Assembly: GCF_024181385.1 (NCBI RefSeq)
Contig: NZ_CP051305.1
Location: 1,178,001 to 1,242,000 of the forward strand
DNA from: Treponema sp. OMZ 798
Lineage (GTDB): Bacteria > Spirochaetota > Spirochaetia > Treponematales > Treponemataceae
Direction of reading: 5' to 3'
DNA: 64,000 bases
Shown: piece by piece, positions 18,566 through 27,344 of the stretch
Layout of the letters: each line of letters opens with the position of its first letter
How positions within the stretch are numbered: the stretch's first letter is position 1
Made by a program: the position numbers and the translations under genes
Notes under the pieces: generated by a model
Told to the model about the DNA's origin: nothing
The model's input: only the letters and a program-made list of their open reading frames with translations
Database searches by the model: none

Positions 18566-19678
18566 TTATTTTTTTAACAGAGAATCTATGTATTCGATAG
18601 TTTGATGTGCTGTAGTCTCCCAATTATATTGTTTTACCCACTCAAAACCCTTGTCTATCATTTCTTTTCGTTTTACGGCATTTTTATCGCAATCTATTAA
18701 AGAAGAAATAGCTTCTGCAATCTCCTCCGGTTTTTTTGAATTAAAAAACAGGGCTGAATCTCCGGCAATTTCGGGAAGGGCTCCGGCCCTTGCACAAGCA
18801 ACCGGAACACCGCATGCCATGGCCTCAATAACGGGTAAGCCGACTCCTTCTATCATCGAAGGAAAGACACAAAGGTCTGCCGATGAATAAAGAGGAGGAA
18901 GACTTTCATGAGGAAAATAACCTGTGAGTAAAATATCCGAAGAAAAACCTGATTGTATTACAGCATTATGAACAGCCTCGGAATTATCCCCGTCAGAGCC
19001 CGCAATAACAAGGCGATGAGGAGAACCTGTTTGTTTTTTAAATAATGCAAAGGCCTTTATCAATTCTACATGGCATTTTTCGGCATGAGTCATACGGGAG
19101 GCATAAATTATATAAGGTCGTTGAATTGCAAAGGGCTGTATTAAAACCCTGTCTTCATCATTTGTAATAGGTTTAAAAAGAGACCCGTCAATGCCGTTAT
19201 ATATTACTTTTATATCGGAAGACTTAACTCCGAATTGAGCCAAATCGTTTTGAATATATTTTGTAGGACTTATAAGGCCTGAGGCATTTTTAAGTGTGCG
19301 TTTTAAGCCCATTTTTGCAATAGGTCCAAGATCCGCAGATAAAAGACCTTGAATAACCAAAATAGACGGCACCGTAAAACTAGGAGGTAATAGATCTACC
19401 CCTGCAGGATAAATGACGGCATCGTATCTTTGCTTTTTTATAAAAGAGTTTAAATTTTTAAAATGCCAAATTTTTTCCGAAAATTTTGTATCGGAAATAT
19501 CTATACCGGTAAAAGAAACATAATCTATATCGGATGTATATGTATACTTATCAAGTTCGGGACCGAAAAGCTCGAATTCGTAATCATTTTTAGGCAGATT
19601 CTTTACAAGAGACAGTATATAAGAGCCTATGCCTGAGCGGCCGTGATCACATCCGAATGCATCAACTCCAATTTTCAA
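18566..19678 (-). CDS. Glycosyltransferase family 4 (group 1)
   Basis: 370 aa GT-B glycosyltransferase. N-terminal DAFGCDHGRSGIGSYILSL has the acceptor-domain glycine loop; the C-terminal donor domain has YASRMTHAEKCHVELIKAF, LVIAGSDGD and the EX7E motif in PSMIEGVGLPVIEAMACG. It transfers a nucleotide-sugar glycosyl unit, probably to a surface polysaccharide or glycolipid, at the cytoplasmic face of the membrane. No other capsule genes surround it. An AGGAATTTG-type weak ribosome site precedes the ATG. Confidence 0.9.
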   Translation of the reverse strand: MKIGVDAFGCDHGRSGIGSYILSLVKNLPKNDYEFELFGPELDKYTYTSDIDYVSFTGIDISDTKFSEKIWHFKNLNSFIKKQRYDAVIYPAGVDLLPPSFTVPSILVIQGLLSADLGPIAKMGLKRTLKNASGLISPTKYIQNDLAQFGVKSSDIKVIYNGIDGSLFKPITNDEDRVLIQPFAIQRPYIIYASRMTHAEKCHVELIKAFALFKKQTGSPHRLVIAGSDGDNSEAVHNAVIQSGFSSDILLTGYFPHESLPPLYSSADLCVFPSMIEGVGLPVIEAMACGVPVACARAGALPEIAGDSALFFNSKKPEEIAEAISSLIDCDKNAVKRKEMIDKGFEWVKQYNWETTAHQTIEYIDSLLKK

Positions 19679-19750
19679 AACAAATTCCTCCGAACAGGAA
19701 TCATTATATCATAAATGATAATTTTATTCTATAAGTACCTAAATTTAACC

Positions 19751-20776
19751 TTATTGTCCTGCCGCTTTTTTTAATAAAAGACCTTCTCCGGCCTTATTGT
19801 GTTCACTTATAGTTTTTGTAAACACATGTTTTCCGGTATCCGGATCTATAAGTCTAAAATAAAAATAATCCGTATTTGCAGGATTGCAAGCGGCATTTAA
19901 GGCCGTAAATCCCGGATTTGAAATGGGACCGGGAGGAAGACCTTCATGAATGTATGTGTTATAAGGACTTGGAATTTCCAAATCTTCATAAAAAAGACGC
20001 TTTGGATGTTTTTTATTTTTGATTTCGGTAATTATGTATTCAACGGTTGCGCATGACTGAAGCCCCATGTTTATTTTAAGCCTATTGGTAAAAACGCTTG
20101 AAATTATAGGAGCTTCTTCGGGAAGTTGGTATTCCCTCTCGATAATGCTGGCCAAAATTACCTTTTTATAAATTTCGTTAAACTCTTTAGGAAAATTCGG
20201 AATAGATGAAGCTTTTTCAAAAAAAGTTTTTATGATCATTTTTATCATCATCTCAGGGCTGTCTTCTTCTCCAAAAAAATAGGTATCGGGATATAAAAAA
20301 CCTTCGGCTGTTTTTGCCTTAATTCCGTTTTTTTCTAAAAATTCGGAGTTTTCCGTTATTGCAATAAAGTCTTCGGCCTTTATAAGACCTGCATTATCAA
20401 AAACTTGAGCGGTCTTTTTTAAGGTTAAGCCCTCAGGGATTGTAAGTTTTTTAAGGGCCTGAGAACCTTGTGTCAGCTTATGCAGGATATCCTGAGTCGT
20501 CATTTCGGGCTTTATTTGATAGGTTCCGGCTTTTAAATTAAGCTTTTTAAACCTAAGATAAGCATAGGCATAAAGCTCTGAGCGTATAAGATTTTTACTC
20601 TTTAAATCGCTTATAACTTTTTTTGCAGCAGTACCCCGGCTTATCTTAAACGTGACAAGTGGCTCTGAAAATTCTAGGGGAGGCCTATTGAGAGACAAAA
20701 CGAAAAATATAGAACCGGCAATCACAAGACCGATTATACAGAATAATATTGTTATAATATTTGATTTATTTTTCAT
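19751..20776 (-). CDS. mltG: Endolytic murein transglycosylase MltG
   Basis: 341 aa YceG/MltG family. One N-terminal membrane helix (IITILFCIIGLVIAGSIFF), a LysM-like segment (VISDLKSKNLIRS), then the catalytic domain: EGFLYPDTYFF, ILASIIEREYQLPEEAP with the catalytic glutamate, VFTNRLKINMGLQSCATVEY, and SPYNTYIHEGLPPGPISNPG. It cuts nascent glycan strands and sets their length in the periplasm. The conserved PDTY and ASIIE motifs are intact. It is the third gene of an MBL hydrolase - small protein - mltG cluster. Confidence 0.95.
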   Translation of the reverse strand: MKNKSNIITILFCIIGLVIAGSIFFVLSLNRPPLEFSEPLVTFKISRGTAAKKVISDLKSKNLIRSELYAYAYLRFKKLNLKAGTYQIKPEMTTQDILHKLTQGSQALKKLTIPEGLTLKKTAQVFDNAGLIKAEDFIAITENSEFLEKNGIKAKTAEGFLYPDTYFFGEEDSPEMMIKMIIKTFFEKASSIPNFPKEFNEIYKKVILASIIEREYQLPEEAPIISSVFTNRLKINMGLQSCATVEYIITEIKNKKHPKRLFYEDLEIPSPYNTYIHEGLPPGPISNPGFTALNAACNPANTDYFYFRLIDPDTGKHVFTKTISEHNKAGEGLLLKKAAGQ

Positions 20777-20790
20777 AAAGAAATCCTTTT

Positions 20791-20982
20791 TTATAAGCTG
20801 GTTTGTTCAAAAAAAGCCTCTGCTTCTCCTATGGTCATCTTTCCATACACATAGGATTCTGCAAAATCTGATAAGGGCTCCAAAACTCTCGGTAGCGAAT
20901 CGGCATTTTTTCTGAGGTATAAGGCCAGCTGCTTTAATTCGTTATCGGAAAATAAATATGATACGGATTCGGTTTCAATCAT
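20791..20982 (-). CDS. Small conserved-looking protein of 63 aa
   Basis: Recognised as a gene by its position: its ATG overlaps the end of the MBL hydrolase gene by 4 bp, and it ends 14 bp before mltG. The product (MIETESVSYLFSDNELKQLA...) is acidic and helical, with no membrane segment or cysteine. No family was recognised. The tight coupling suggests co-expression with the MBL hydrolase. Confidence 0.6.
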   Translation of the reverse strand: MIETESVSYLFSDNELKQLALYLRKNADSLPRVLEPLSDFAESYVYGKMTIGEAEAFFEQTSL

Positions 20983-21941
20983 ATTAAAAAAGACCTGCCT
21001 TCTTGAGCAATAAAAATTTCAATATCGGGAGCACGGGAACAGTCCCTATACCAGTCGGCTGTTTGTTTGAGCGAAAAAACTTTTTTATCCTGATATGTAG
21101 GCTCATGATGAAAAAGAGCAATGCTTTTTATATTCCAGCCGGCTGCAAAATCTATGGCAACGGAAAAGGTAGAGTGCCCCCACCCTTCTTTTTGGATTGA
21201 ATCGGTAAGAGTGTACTGAGCATCAATTATAAGCATCTCGGCATCCGTATAAAATTCGGCGTTTTGTTCGTTTCTTTCAAAATCTCGCGGACGAAGTTCC
21301 GTATCTGTGGAATAAATTATTTTTTTCCCGTTTTCAATTACGGAATAGGCTGTACATCCTCCCGGATGGCGTACGCGATGCCAGCCTATCTTTGTATCGC
21401 CTATTTCAACATATTTTTGATCAGGCTCAATATATTTAAATTCAAAAGAAGCACCGAAGCCGTCTTCTCCTAACATGGAGATAGGAAAATACGGATACTT
21501 CATTTGATCTTCTAAAAATTCTTTTGCTTTTTTTCGGGTACTGTAAACAATTATCTTATTTCGGGGGTCATAGGCAGGATTAAAAAAAGGAAGACCTTGT
21601 ATATGATCCCAATGAAAATGTGAAAAAAATAAATGATAGGTTGTATTTTTTCCGTAGTCAGGCCTTTTCATTAAATCGATTCCTAACTCCCTGATTCCTG
21701 TTCCGGCATCAAAAATAAGGTGCTCACCGTCATCGGTTTCAACCTCAACACAGGAGGTATTGGAGCCTATAGTACCAAAGAGCCATTTAGGAAGAGAGGC
21801 TAAAAATCGTTCCCTTGAATCCTGACTTTCCAAGTCTTTTAGAGTTATTCTTTGGACTACAGCAGCAATCTTACTTTGAACTTGTGCCGGCGTAAGCGGA
21901 GCCGGAAGCGACCCCCTAACACCCCAAAATTTTACCAGCAT
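20979..21941 (-). CDS. MBL-fold metallo-hydrolase
   Basis: 320 aa. It starts MLVKFWGVRGSLPAP, the signature opening of a phosphodiesterase-like MBL subgroup. Metal ligands are seen in FFSHFHWDHIQG (HxHxDH variant SHFHWDH), HPGG near residue 193, YSTDTE and LFHHEPTY at the C-terminus. Length agrees with the cAMP-phosphodiesterase/tRNase Z-like clade. Substrate unknown; a cyclic nucleotide or nucleic acid is possible. The first gene of the cluster with the 63-aa protein and mltG. Confidence 0.87.
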   Translation of the reverse strand: MLVKFWGVRGSLPAPLTPAQVQSKIAAVVQRITLKDLESQDSRERFLASLPKWLFGTIGSNTSCVEVETDDGEHLIFDAGTGIRELGIDLMKRPDYGKNTTYHLFFSHFHWDHIQGLPFFNPAYDPRNKIIVYSTRKKAKEFLEDQMKYPYFPISMLGEDGFGASFEFKYIEPDQKYVEIGDTKIGWHRVRHPGGCTAYSVIENGKKIIYSTDTELRPRDFERNEQNAEFYTDAEMLIIDAQYTLTDSIQKEGWGHSTFSVAIDFAAGWNIKSIALFHHEPTYQDKKVFSLKQTADWYRDCSRAPDIEIFIAQEGRSFLI

Positions 21942-21969
21942 AAATACTCCAAAAATTCTTTTTTAAATT

Positions 21970-22416
21970 TTAATCTACTCTACGCTTAATACAGGGCTCA
22001 GCTTTTCGCCTTGTAAGAATCTTTTCAATCTTTTCGGCAGAATAAAATTCACCCTTTCCCATGCCGGGGCAATATTGGGCATTTAGATCCCACATATCCT
22101 TTGAACTTAAAATCGAATTCCAAAAAGGAAAATCCGAGCATTGACGGGGTCTGGCAGTATAAGCCTTACAACCATCGTTCCAAAGTATACAGTCATAATT
22201 GGGTTTTTCTTTTAAAGAGAGGTACTCAAAACCATCATCCTTAGAAACCCATCGGCAATATACTTTTATAAATTCATCTTTCGGCATACCTGCCCAATCC
22301 AATAATCTCGAAAGATCAAGTTCGGACAAAAATACAAATCCCGGATCAAATCGGCAGCAGGCCGAACATCTTGTGCATGAAAAATTTAAACCGCTTTTCC
22401 AGAATTGATTATCCAT
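21970..22416 (-). CDS. YkgJ-family cysteine-cluster protein
   Basis: 148 aa from the ATG beginning MDNQFWKSG; a TTG six codons earlier is an alternative. The zinc/Fe-S-type cluster cysteines are in SCTRCSACCRFDPGF near the N-terminus, CILW, and CSDFPFW near residue 95, the UPF0153/CxxCxxCC pattern. Members probably bind Zn or an Fe-S cluster; the function is unknown. It is the gene just upstream (on the minus strand) of the MBL hydrolase, 28 bp away. Confidence 0.83.
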   Translation of the reverse strand: MDNQFWKSGLNFSCTRCSACCRFDPGFVFLSELDLSRLLDWAGMPKDEFIKVYCRWVSKDDGFEYLSLKEKPNYDCILWNDGCKAYTARPRQCSDFPFWNSILSSKDMWDLNAQYCPGMGKGEFYSAEKIEKILTRRKAEPCIKRRVD

Positions 22417-22488
22417 GACACTAGTATAAAACAAAAAAGGGATTGTTTCAAGCTCTTTTTATCAAAAGACTTAAAACAATCCCAAAAA

Positions 22489-22570
22489 TGGGGAGTCAAG
22501 GATTCGGACCTTGGAAGGCATAGCCAACAGATTTACAGTCTGCCCCCTTTGACCGCTCGGGAAACTCCCC
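22489..22570 (-). tRNA. tRNA-Tyr (GUA)
   Basis: The minus strand folds as a class II tRNA: acceptor GGGGAGT pairs with ACTCCCC, anticodon loop CTGTAAA gives GTA, there is a long variable arm, and a GTCCGAATCC T arm. 82 nt without CCA; the discriminator is A. Confidence 0.95.
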
Positions 22571-22575
22571 ATAAA

Positions 22576-22650
22576 AGCCAACTTAGGGATTCGAACCCTA
22601 GACCCCGAGATTACAAATCACGTGCTCTGGACCAGCTGAGCTAAGTTGGC
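22576..22650 (-). tRNA. tRNA-Thr (UGU)
   Basis: Minus-strand cloverleaf with acceptor GCCAACT / AGTTGGC, D arm GCTCAGCTGGTCCAGAGC, anticodon loop TTTGTAA giving TGT, and T loop GGGTTCGAATCCC. One T-T mismatch is seen in the anticodon stem. It is 5 bp upstream of tRNA-Tyr in the same transcript. Confidence 0.93.
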
Positions 22651-22666
22651 ATAGACAACAAAAGCG

Positions 22667-22695
22667 AGTTTACTCGATATACCGAATTTTGTCAA
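22667..22695 (-). promoter_or_regulatory. Sigma-70-like promoter of the tRNA-Thr/Tyr unit
   Basis: Minus strand TTGACA (22690-22695), 17-bp spacer, TAAACT (22667-22672), 16 bp before the 5' end of tRNA-Thr. Confidence 0.7.
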
Positions 22696-22749
22696 TAGGT
22701 TTTATGAAAATTTTAGATAATTTTTGGATATCTTTTAAAAACCGATTTT

Positions 22750-23361
22750 TTAGAGGCTTCCTTTTATAAATTTGATTTCTCCGTCAGATCCGGCATACAA
22801 AAGATATTCCGTATCGGGTTTAAAGTTACGTAAATTTACTGTTTTTATCCTTGCATAAGAAAAAACCTTTAAAAGGTAGGGGGAAAAAACTGCATATCCG
22901 TAAAGGCTTTTTATAAGCTCTCTTTCTTCCTTTGAAAAAAAAGAATAATCGTAAATTGCAGGATACCCATTTCGGTTATAATAATCAAAAAGTTTTACAC
23001 CTGTGCCGTACTTTGACTCATTCGAAAAAAGGCGGTAAGGAAATACAATCGAACCTGACTCAAAGGTAAAAACTATACATTCAAGATTAAGCTCCCATCC
23101 ATGCCAAGCCCTTTCGTAACTGTTTATAAGATCTCCCTTAGGCGTAAAAAAAGAAATAACGGCACTGACCGTTTCGGTATTTTGTCCGAATGTTTTTATC
23201 ACCGTGCCCGTATTATAAATACTTAAATTTAATTTGGAAAGTTTTTGTTTGACGGAATCTAATTGATAATTATAAAAGTCTGCCAATCCGAAGATAAAAA
23301 AAAACAAGAGAGAAACGGATAAAAAAATAATTAAAAACCTTTTTTTTCTCTTTAACGGCAA
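22750..23361 (-). CDS. Membrane-anchored hypothetical protein
   Basis: 203 aa. A basic N-terminus (PLKRKKR) precedes one membrane helix (FLIIFLSVSLLFFFIFGL), then an extracytoplasmic domain of about 175 residues rich in aromatic residues and beta strands. No cysteine lipobox and no family recognised. It begins 2 bp after the ligA stop and must be co-transcribed with it, though no functional link is evident. Confidence 0.62.
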   Translation of the reverse strand: MPLKRKKRFLIIFLSVSLLFFFIFGLADFYNYQLDSVKQKLSKLNLSIYNTGTVIKTFGQNTETVSAVISFFTPKGDLINSYERAWHGWELNLECIVFTFESGSIVFPYRLFSNESKYGTGVKLFDYYNRNGYPAIYDYSFFSKEERELIKSLYGYAVFSPYLLKVFSYARIKTVNLRNFKPDTEYLLYAGSDGEIKFIKGSL

Positions 23362-23363
23362 AA

Positions 23364-25319
23364 TTACACCTTTCCAATAAGTTTTAAAAAAGCCTCTTCA
23401 GTTATGATGGCTGTTCCCAATTCTTTGGCCTTTTTGTTTTTAGATGAACCTGAATCCGGGGTATTGGTTACAAGATAACTTAGGCCCTTTCCAACGGAGG
23501 ATTTTACGGTTCCGCCCTTCTCTTTTACCAAGGTCTCAGCTTGAGCCCTCTTCATCGTCTTAAGCTCCCCTGTAAAACAAAAACTCATTCCTTTTAAAAC
23601 GGCCCCCTCTTCGGCCGAAAGGGGGGGCTTAATTTTTATAAAGCCCTTATCAACCAATCCTGTCATCTCATCTTTTAAAATCGAAAGATTGGTTACCAAG
23701 GTACGGGATAGTACCTGCCCGAACTGATAAACATTTGCGAAATCTTCTTCTGAGGCTTTAAGAAGTTTATCCAAATCATCAAAACCTGCTTCTTCAAGTT
23801 TTTCGACCATGGCTTCGCCGATTCCTTCTATGTCGAAGCCTGCAATAAATTTGGTTAAACTTATTTCTTTTTTGGAATGAAGAGCCTTATATACCTTTTC
23901 GGCAGAGAGCTTTCCCATACGGTCGATAGCCGCCAATTCTTCAACGCTGAGGGTGTATAGGTCCGTAATCGAATTTACCCGCCCCATCTCAAAAAGCCTT
24001 CTTATAAGGGTAATGCCGAAATCCCTTATATCAAGAACGCTTATCCATTTTTCGATTCGGTGATGAATAAGCTTAGGGCAGCTCATATTGGGGCAATAAA
24101 GCCGGGTTCCCTCATTGGTAAGAGTGGTGCCGCAAACCGAGCAGGTATCGGGATATTCTATCTCCTTAGCATCCGGAGGGTTTTCTGCAAGGGCTTCTAT
24201 TTTCGGGATTATCTCCCCCCTCTTGGTTACCACTACCCGGCTTCCTGTTTTCAGGTTGAGGGCCTTGATTATATTGGGGTTTGCAAGGCTTGCTCTTTTT
24301 ACGGTAGTGCCTGCAAGGCGCACGGGCTCTATAAGGGCTATGGGTGTATAGGTTGCCCCCGACTCGCTCCATTCGATTTCTTTTAAGACTGTAACCGCTT
24401 CTTCGAGGCTGAACTTAAAGGCGATCTGTTTTTCGGGCCGGGCTCTTTTCATGTCATCGGGATCGATTGTATCGTTTTTTATTACAAGGCCGTCTATATC
24501 GTAGTCCAAGGAAGGACGGATATCCATAACATGGGCCCTATATTCTATTACCTCATCGATGCTTTTACAGTATTTTACTTCAACACAATTAAAGCCCGCT
24601 TCTTTAAGCCAGAGGAGTTTTTCTGATTCGGTTTTAAAGGGGGCTTCTCCCGTAAAGGGGCGGCCTATGCTTCCTTGGACGGCATCATAGGCAAAGAGGT
24701 TTAGGTGCTCGCACATTTCCCCGGTCTTTTTTTTCATAAGCCCGTTTGCGGCATTTCGGCAATTAGCCTTATCCTTAAAGTATTTTTGATGAACGGAACG
24801 GAGCATTATAACCTCGCACCTGATTCCTCCCGAAAAGGGTTTAGCCCCATCGGCACCGGAACTGCCTTTTACCTTAATTTCTTTTATCAGCCCCTTCATT
24901 TTAAGAACATTTTCGGTTATATCGTCTCCGATTTTTCCGTCGCCTCTGGTAACGGCGCGCACAAAGCGGCCTTCTTCGTATTGAAGCTCAAGACTCGCTC
25001 CGTCCATTTTATATTGGACGATATATTCTTTAAAGGGCATCTTTAAGGCCCAGGCCTCAAAAGAAGGCGGATCGGCAGCCTTTTCCTGACTTCCCATAGG
25101 AATAATGTGTTCGGACTTTGGAAAACCGTCGGTAGATTCTACAGGAACGGTAAAAAAAAGTTTATTTTGAGGATCCAGTTCCCTTAACTCATCCCAAAGA
25201 GCATCGAATTCCGCATCCGAAATTTCAGGCTGGGCATTATAATAAAGGTCTTGATGCCTTTTAATAGTTTTTTCAAGGTCTAAAATTCTTTTTTCTTCAG
25301 TTGTTACCATATTGCTCAT
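23364..25319 (-). CDS. ligA: NAD-dependent DNA ligase LigA
   Basis: 651 aa. The adenylation domain has YNAQPEISDAEFDALWDEL (domain Ia NMN-binding) and the catalytic lysine in QYKMDGASLELQY (KMDG where most have KLDG), GDGKIGDDITEN, and IAFKF. The OB fold, the four-cysteine zinc finger (CSVCG...CPNMSCP), HhH repeats (IAGFDIEGIGEAMVEKL) and a C-terminal BRCT domain (LKGMSFCFTGELKTMKR) follow in order. It seals nicks in replication and repair. The end lies 2 bp from the next gene. Slightly shorter than the E. coli enzyme but complete. Confidence 0.96.
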   Translation of the reverse strand: MSNMVTTEEKRILDLEKTIKRHQDLYYNAQPEISDAEFDALWDELRELDPQNKLFFTVPVESTDGFPKSEHIIPMGSQEKAADPPSFEAWALKMPFKEYIVQYKMDGASLELQYEEGRFVRAVTRGDGKIGDDITENVLKMKGLIKEIKVKGSSGADGAKPFSGGIRCEVIMLRSVHQKYFKDKANCRNAANGLMKKKTGEMCEHLNLFAYDAVQGSIGRPFTGEAPFKTESEKLLWLKEAGFNCVEVKYCKSIDEVIEYRAHVMDIRPSLDYDIDGLVIKNDTIDPDDMKRARPEKQIAFKFSLEEAVTVLKEIEWSESGATYTPIALIEPVRLAGTTVKRASLANPNIIKALNLKTGSRVVVTKRGEIIPKIEALAENPPDAKEIEYPDTCSVCGTTLTNEGTRLYCPNMSCPKLIHHRIEKWISVLDIRDFGITLIRRLFEMGRVNSITDLYTLSVEELAAIDRMGKLSAEKVYKALHSKKEISLTKFIAGFDIEGIGEAMVEKLEEAGFDDLDKLLKASEEDFANVYQFGQVLSRTLVTNLSILKDEMTGLVDKGFIKIKPPLSAEEGAVLKGMSFCFTGELKTMKRAQAETLVKEKGGTVKSSVGKGLSYLVTNTPDSGSSKNKKAKELGTAIITEEAFLKLIGKV

Positions 25320-25322
25320 TTT

Positions 25323-26183
25323 TTAAAGTTTTTCTATTTCCATTGCGGAAAGGCCTGTAACTTGTATAATTTTCTGAGTTGAATCCCCCAGCTGTTTTAA
25401 CAACCGTGCAGTTTCAAGTTTTGCTTGATAAGATCCGTCAGCAAAAGCAATTTCCCTTTCTTCTGCACGCTGCACGGCTATATCGGTTTCATAATTATAT
25501 TCGGCTAGTAACATATTCACTACCTCCTTAGTCTTACGTTTTAAATAATCACGCAAAATATCATTTGCTATACATTCTTCAACGGCTTTTTGAAAGCCGT
25601 TTTGAGGATCATCTTTTTTCCACCTCCGTACAGTGTCTACAAATACGGTATACTCATACATAGTTTTGCAGTTTTCCAATACAGGATGACGGTTTTGCCG
25701 ATTTATGTTGATGACCTTCACGGTCAACTCAAGATTAGGTTCTTTTACCTTTTCTATAAAAGCTTCAGACAGTTTTAATATTTTGTCACATGGAAAAGGT
25801 TCTTCTCCATTGTAGAAAACATAAAACTCGGGCGTCGGAATATTTAATAGTTTACGGCTGTATTTTTCTTTCGATTCAAATATAGTTTCATAAAGTCTGC
25901 TGATATATTCAAGGCAACGCAAAGGCATATTGGGGTTGATAGTTGATTGATGCTCTGCTAAAACTATTATTTTGTTATCTACAAGATAAGATACATCATT
26001 ATAGAATGCCATATATAAAACTTGATCAAGTCTGATATTTTTCATCCTTTCGGTAGCCGTAAGTGAAGTATCATGCAAAGCATTATATAGCGATAAAAAA
26101 TTTTCTTTTGCGTTTTCATCTTCTGCAAAAAGGTCGACAAAAACCGAATCCTTATATTTTCTGTTTGCCGTACTCATATCCAT
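25323..26183 (-). CDS. Rpn-family PD-(D/E)XK nuclease (putative recombination-promoting nuclease)
   Basis: 286 aa. The N-terminus KYKDSVFVDLFAEDE is the first family block; IIVLAEHQSTINPNMPLRCLEY carries the core E-x-Q of the PD-(D/E)XK fold, and PTPEFYVFYNG follows. The C-terminus ends in TGLSAMEIEKL, a helical tail shared with the fragment at 59,695. Such proteins are often annotated as transposases but act as DNA endonucleases that promote RecA-independent recombination. A GAGGA precedes the ATG, and a TATAAT sits 16 bp upstream at 26199-26204. Spirochaetes often carry many copies. Confidence 0.85.
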   Translation of the reverse strand: MDMSTANRKYKDSVFVDLFAEDENAKENFLSLYNALHDTSLTATERMKNIRLDQVLYMAFYNDVSYLVDNKIIVLAEHQSTINPNMPLRCLEYISRLYETIFESKEKYSRKLLNIPTPEFYVFYNGEEPFPCDKILKLSEAFIEKVKEPNLELTVKVININRQNRHPVLENCKTMYEYTVFVDTVRRWKKDDPQNGFQKAVEECIANDILRDYLKRKTKEVVNMLLAEYNYETDIAVQRAEEREIAFADGSYQAKLETARLLKQLGDSTQKIIQVTGLSAMEIEKL

Positions 26184-26269
26184 TTCCTCATTATCTGCAT
26201 TATAGCATAAATTTAAGGATTTTAAAAGCTATAGGTATTAATTTTAAATAAAGTATACTTTAAAATCAA

Positions 26270-26298
26270 TTGCCAATTTTATGCTTTTGTGATATATT
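26270..26298 (+). promoter_or_regulatory. Sigma-70-like promoter of the polyprenyl synthase operon, nearly leaderless
   Basis: TTGCCA (26270-26275), a 17-bp spacer, TATATT (26293-26298). The preferred ATG at 26307 is 8 nt after the -10 box, so the transcript would start almost at the initiation codon. Confidence 0.6.
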
Positions 26299-26306
26299 GT
26301 GAAGTG

Positions 26307-27341
26307 ATGAGTAAATTAAACAAACGGCTTGAAAATATCGAAAAGACTCTTGATTTATTTTTACCCGAAAATGTAACATCCTCTTGGATTTCTCAAAGTT
26401 TCGGCGAATTAAATGCAAATTTGTCCGATGACTTTTTTTTAAATATAATTAACCCTGTAAGGGATTTGGTAAAGCGGGGCGGAAAAAGGTGGAGACCCCT
26501 TCTATGCGTACTTTCATGTGAATTGGCCGAAGGCGATCCCGAAAAGGCCTACCCCCTTACCCCCCTCATAGAGTTTTGCCATACGGCAAGCCTTGTCCAT
26601 GACGATATAGAAGACAAGTCCGAAACCCGCAGAGGGGCTCCGGCTGCTCACATAAAATACGGGCTTGACACGGCCTTAAATTCCGCCTCATGGCTCTATT
26701 TTGAAGCCCTTAATCCCCTGATCAATTACAAGACATCCGAATCGGTGAGGGCCGGAATATACTCGCTTTATTCTCAAAATTTAAGAAGGCTTCACTTAGG
26801 GCAGTCGATGGATATAGGCTGGCATTCAAATCCCGATATCATTCCGTCCATCGATGAATACATAACTATGATAAGCCTAAAAACAGGCTCGCTTGCAAAG
26901 CTGGCAGGAGAGTTGGGCTTTACAGCTGCTGGTAAGGCTATGAATGAGATTTTGGAATACGGAAAACTTATGACCGATATGGGAATAGGTTTTCAGATCT
27001 TGGACGATGTTAAAAATATTACCGACGGAAATGCGGGGAAAAAACGCGGAGACGACATAGTCGAAGGCAAAAAAAGCCTACCGGTAATTTTTTATGCAGA
27101 AGAAAATCCTCGAGGCGCCGAAAAAATAAAGCTTTTATTTAAACAGGCAGCCAAGGAAGGAATAGAATCTCCGGCCGTAGAAGAGTGTATTTCGGCTATT
27201 TCTTCTTCAAGGGCCGTAAAAAGGGCCGAAAATTACGGTAAAAAGATTGTAGAAGCTTCATTGATAAAGCTTCAAAATAATTACGAACAAAACGAAGCAA
27301 AAGAACTTATATTCGATTTGTTTAACACGATATTGAGGTAG
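26307..27341 (+). CDS. Polyprenyl (prenyl diphosphate) synthase
   Basis: 344 aa from the ATG beginning MSKLNKRLEN; a GTG six codons upstream lies inside the -10 box and is therefore unlikely. First aspartate-rich motif HDDIEDKSETRRG, allylic substrate block GGKRWRPLL, second aspartate-rich motif FQILDDVKNITDG, and GDDIVEGKKSLPVIF. It condenses isopentenyl diphosphate with an allylic diphosphate. Chain length cannot be fixed safely: the residues before the first motif (CHTASLVHDD) fit a medium- or long-chain product such as octaprenyl diphosphate. It heads a four-gene plus-strand operon. Confidence 0.9.
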   Translation: MSKLNKRLENIEKTLDLFLPENVTSSWISQSFGELNANLSDDFFLNIINPVRDLVKRGGKRWRPLLCVLSCELAEGDPEKAYPLTPLIEFCHTASLVHDDIEDKSETRRGAPAAHIKYGLDTALNSASWLYFEALNPLINYKTSESVRAGIYSLYSQNLRRLHLGQSMDIGWHSNPDIIPSIDEYITMISLKTGSLAKLAGELGFTAAGKAMNEILEYGKLMTDMGIGFQILDDVKNITDGNAGKKRGDDIVEGKKSLPVIFYAEENPRGAEKIKLLFKQAAKEGIESPAVEECISAISSSRAVKRAENYGKKIVEASLIKLQNNYEQNEAKELIFDLFNTILR

Positions 27342-27344
27342 AAA

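Noticed and set aside
24060..24386. Antisense frame of 108 codons inside ligA
   Set aside because: No start signal, and ligA is complete on the other strand.
25323..26183. Insertion sequence (transposase label often given to this family)
   Set aside because: No terminal inverted repeats or target duplications flank it; the PD-(D/E)XK nuclease family does not transpose in the IS sense.
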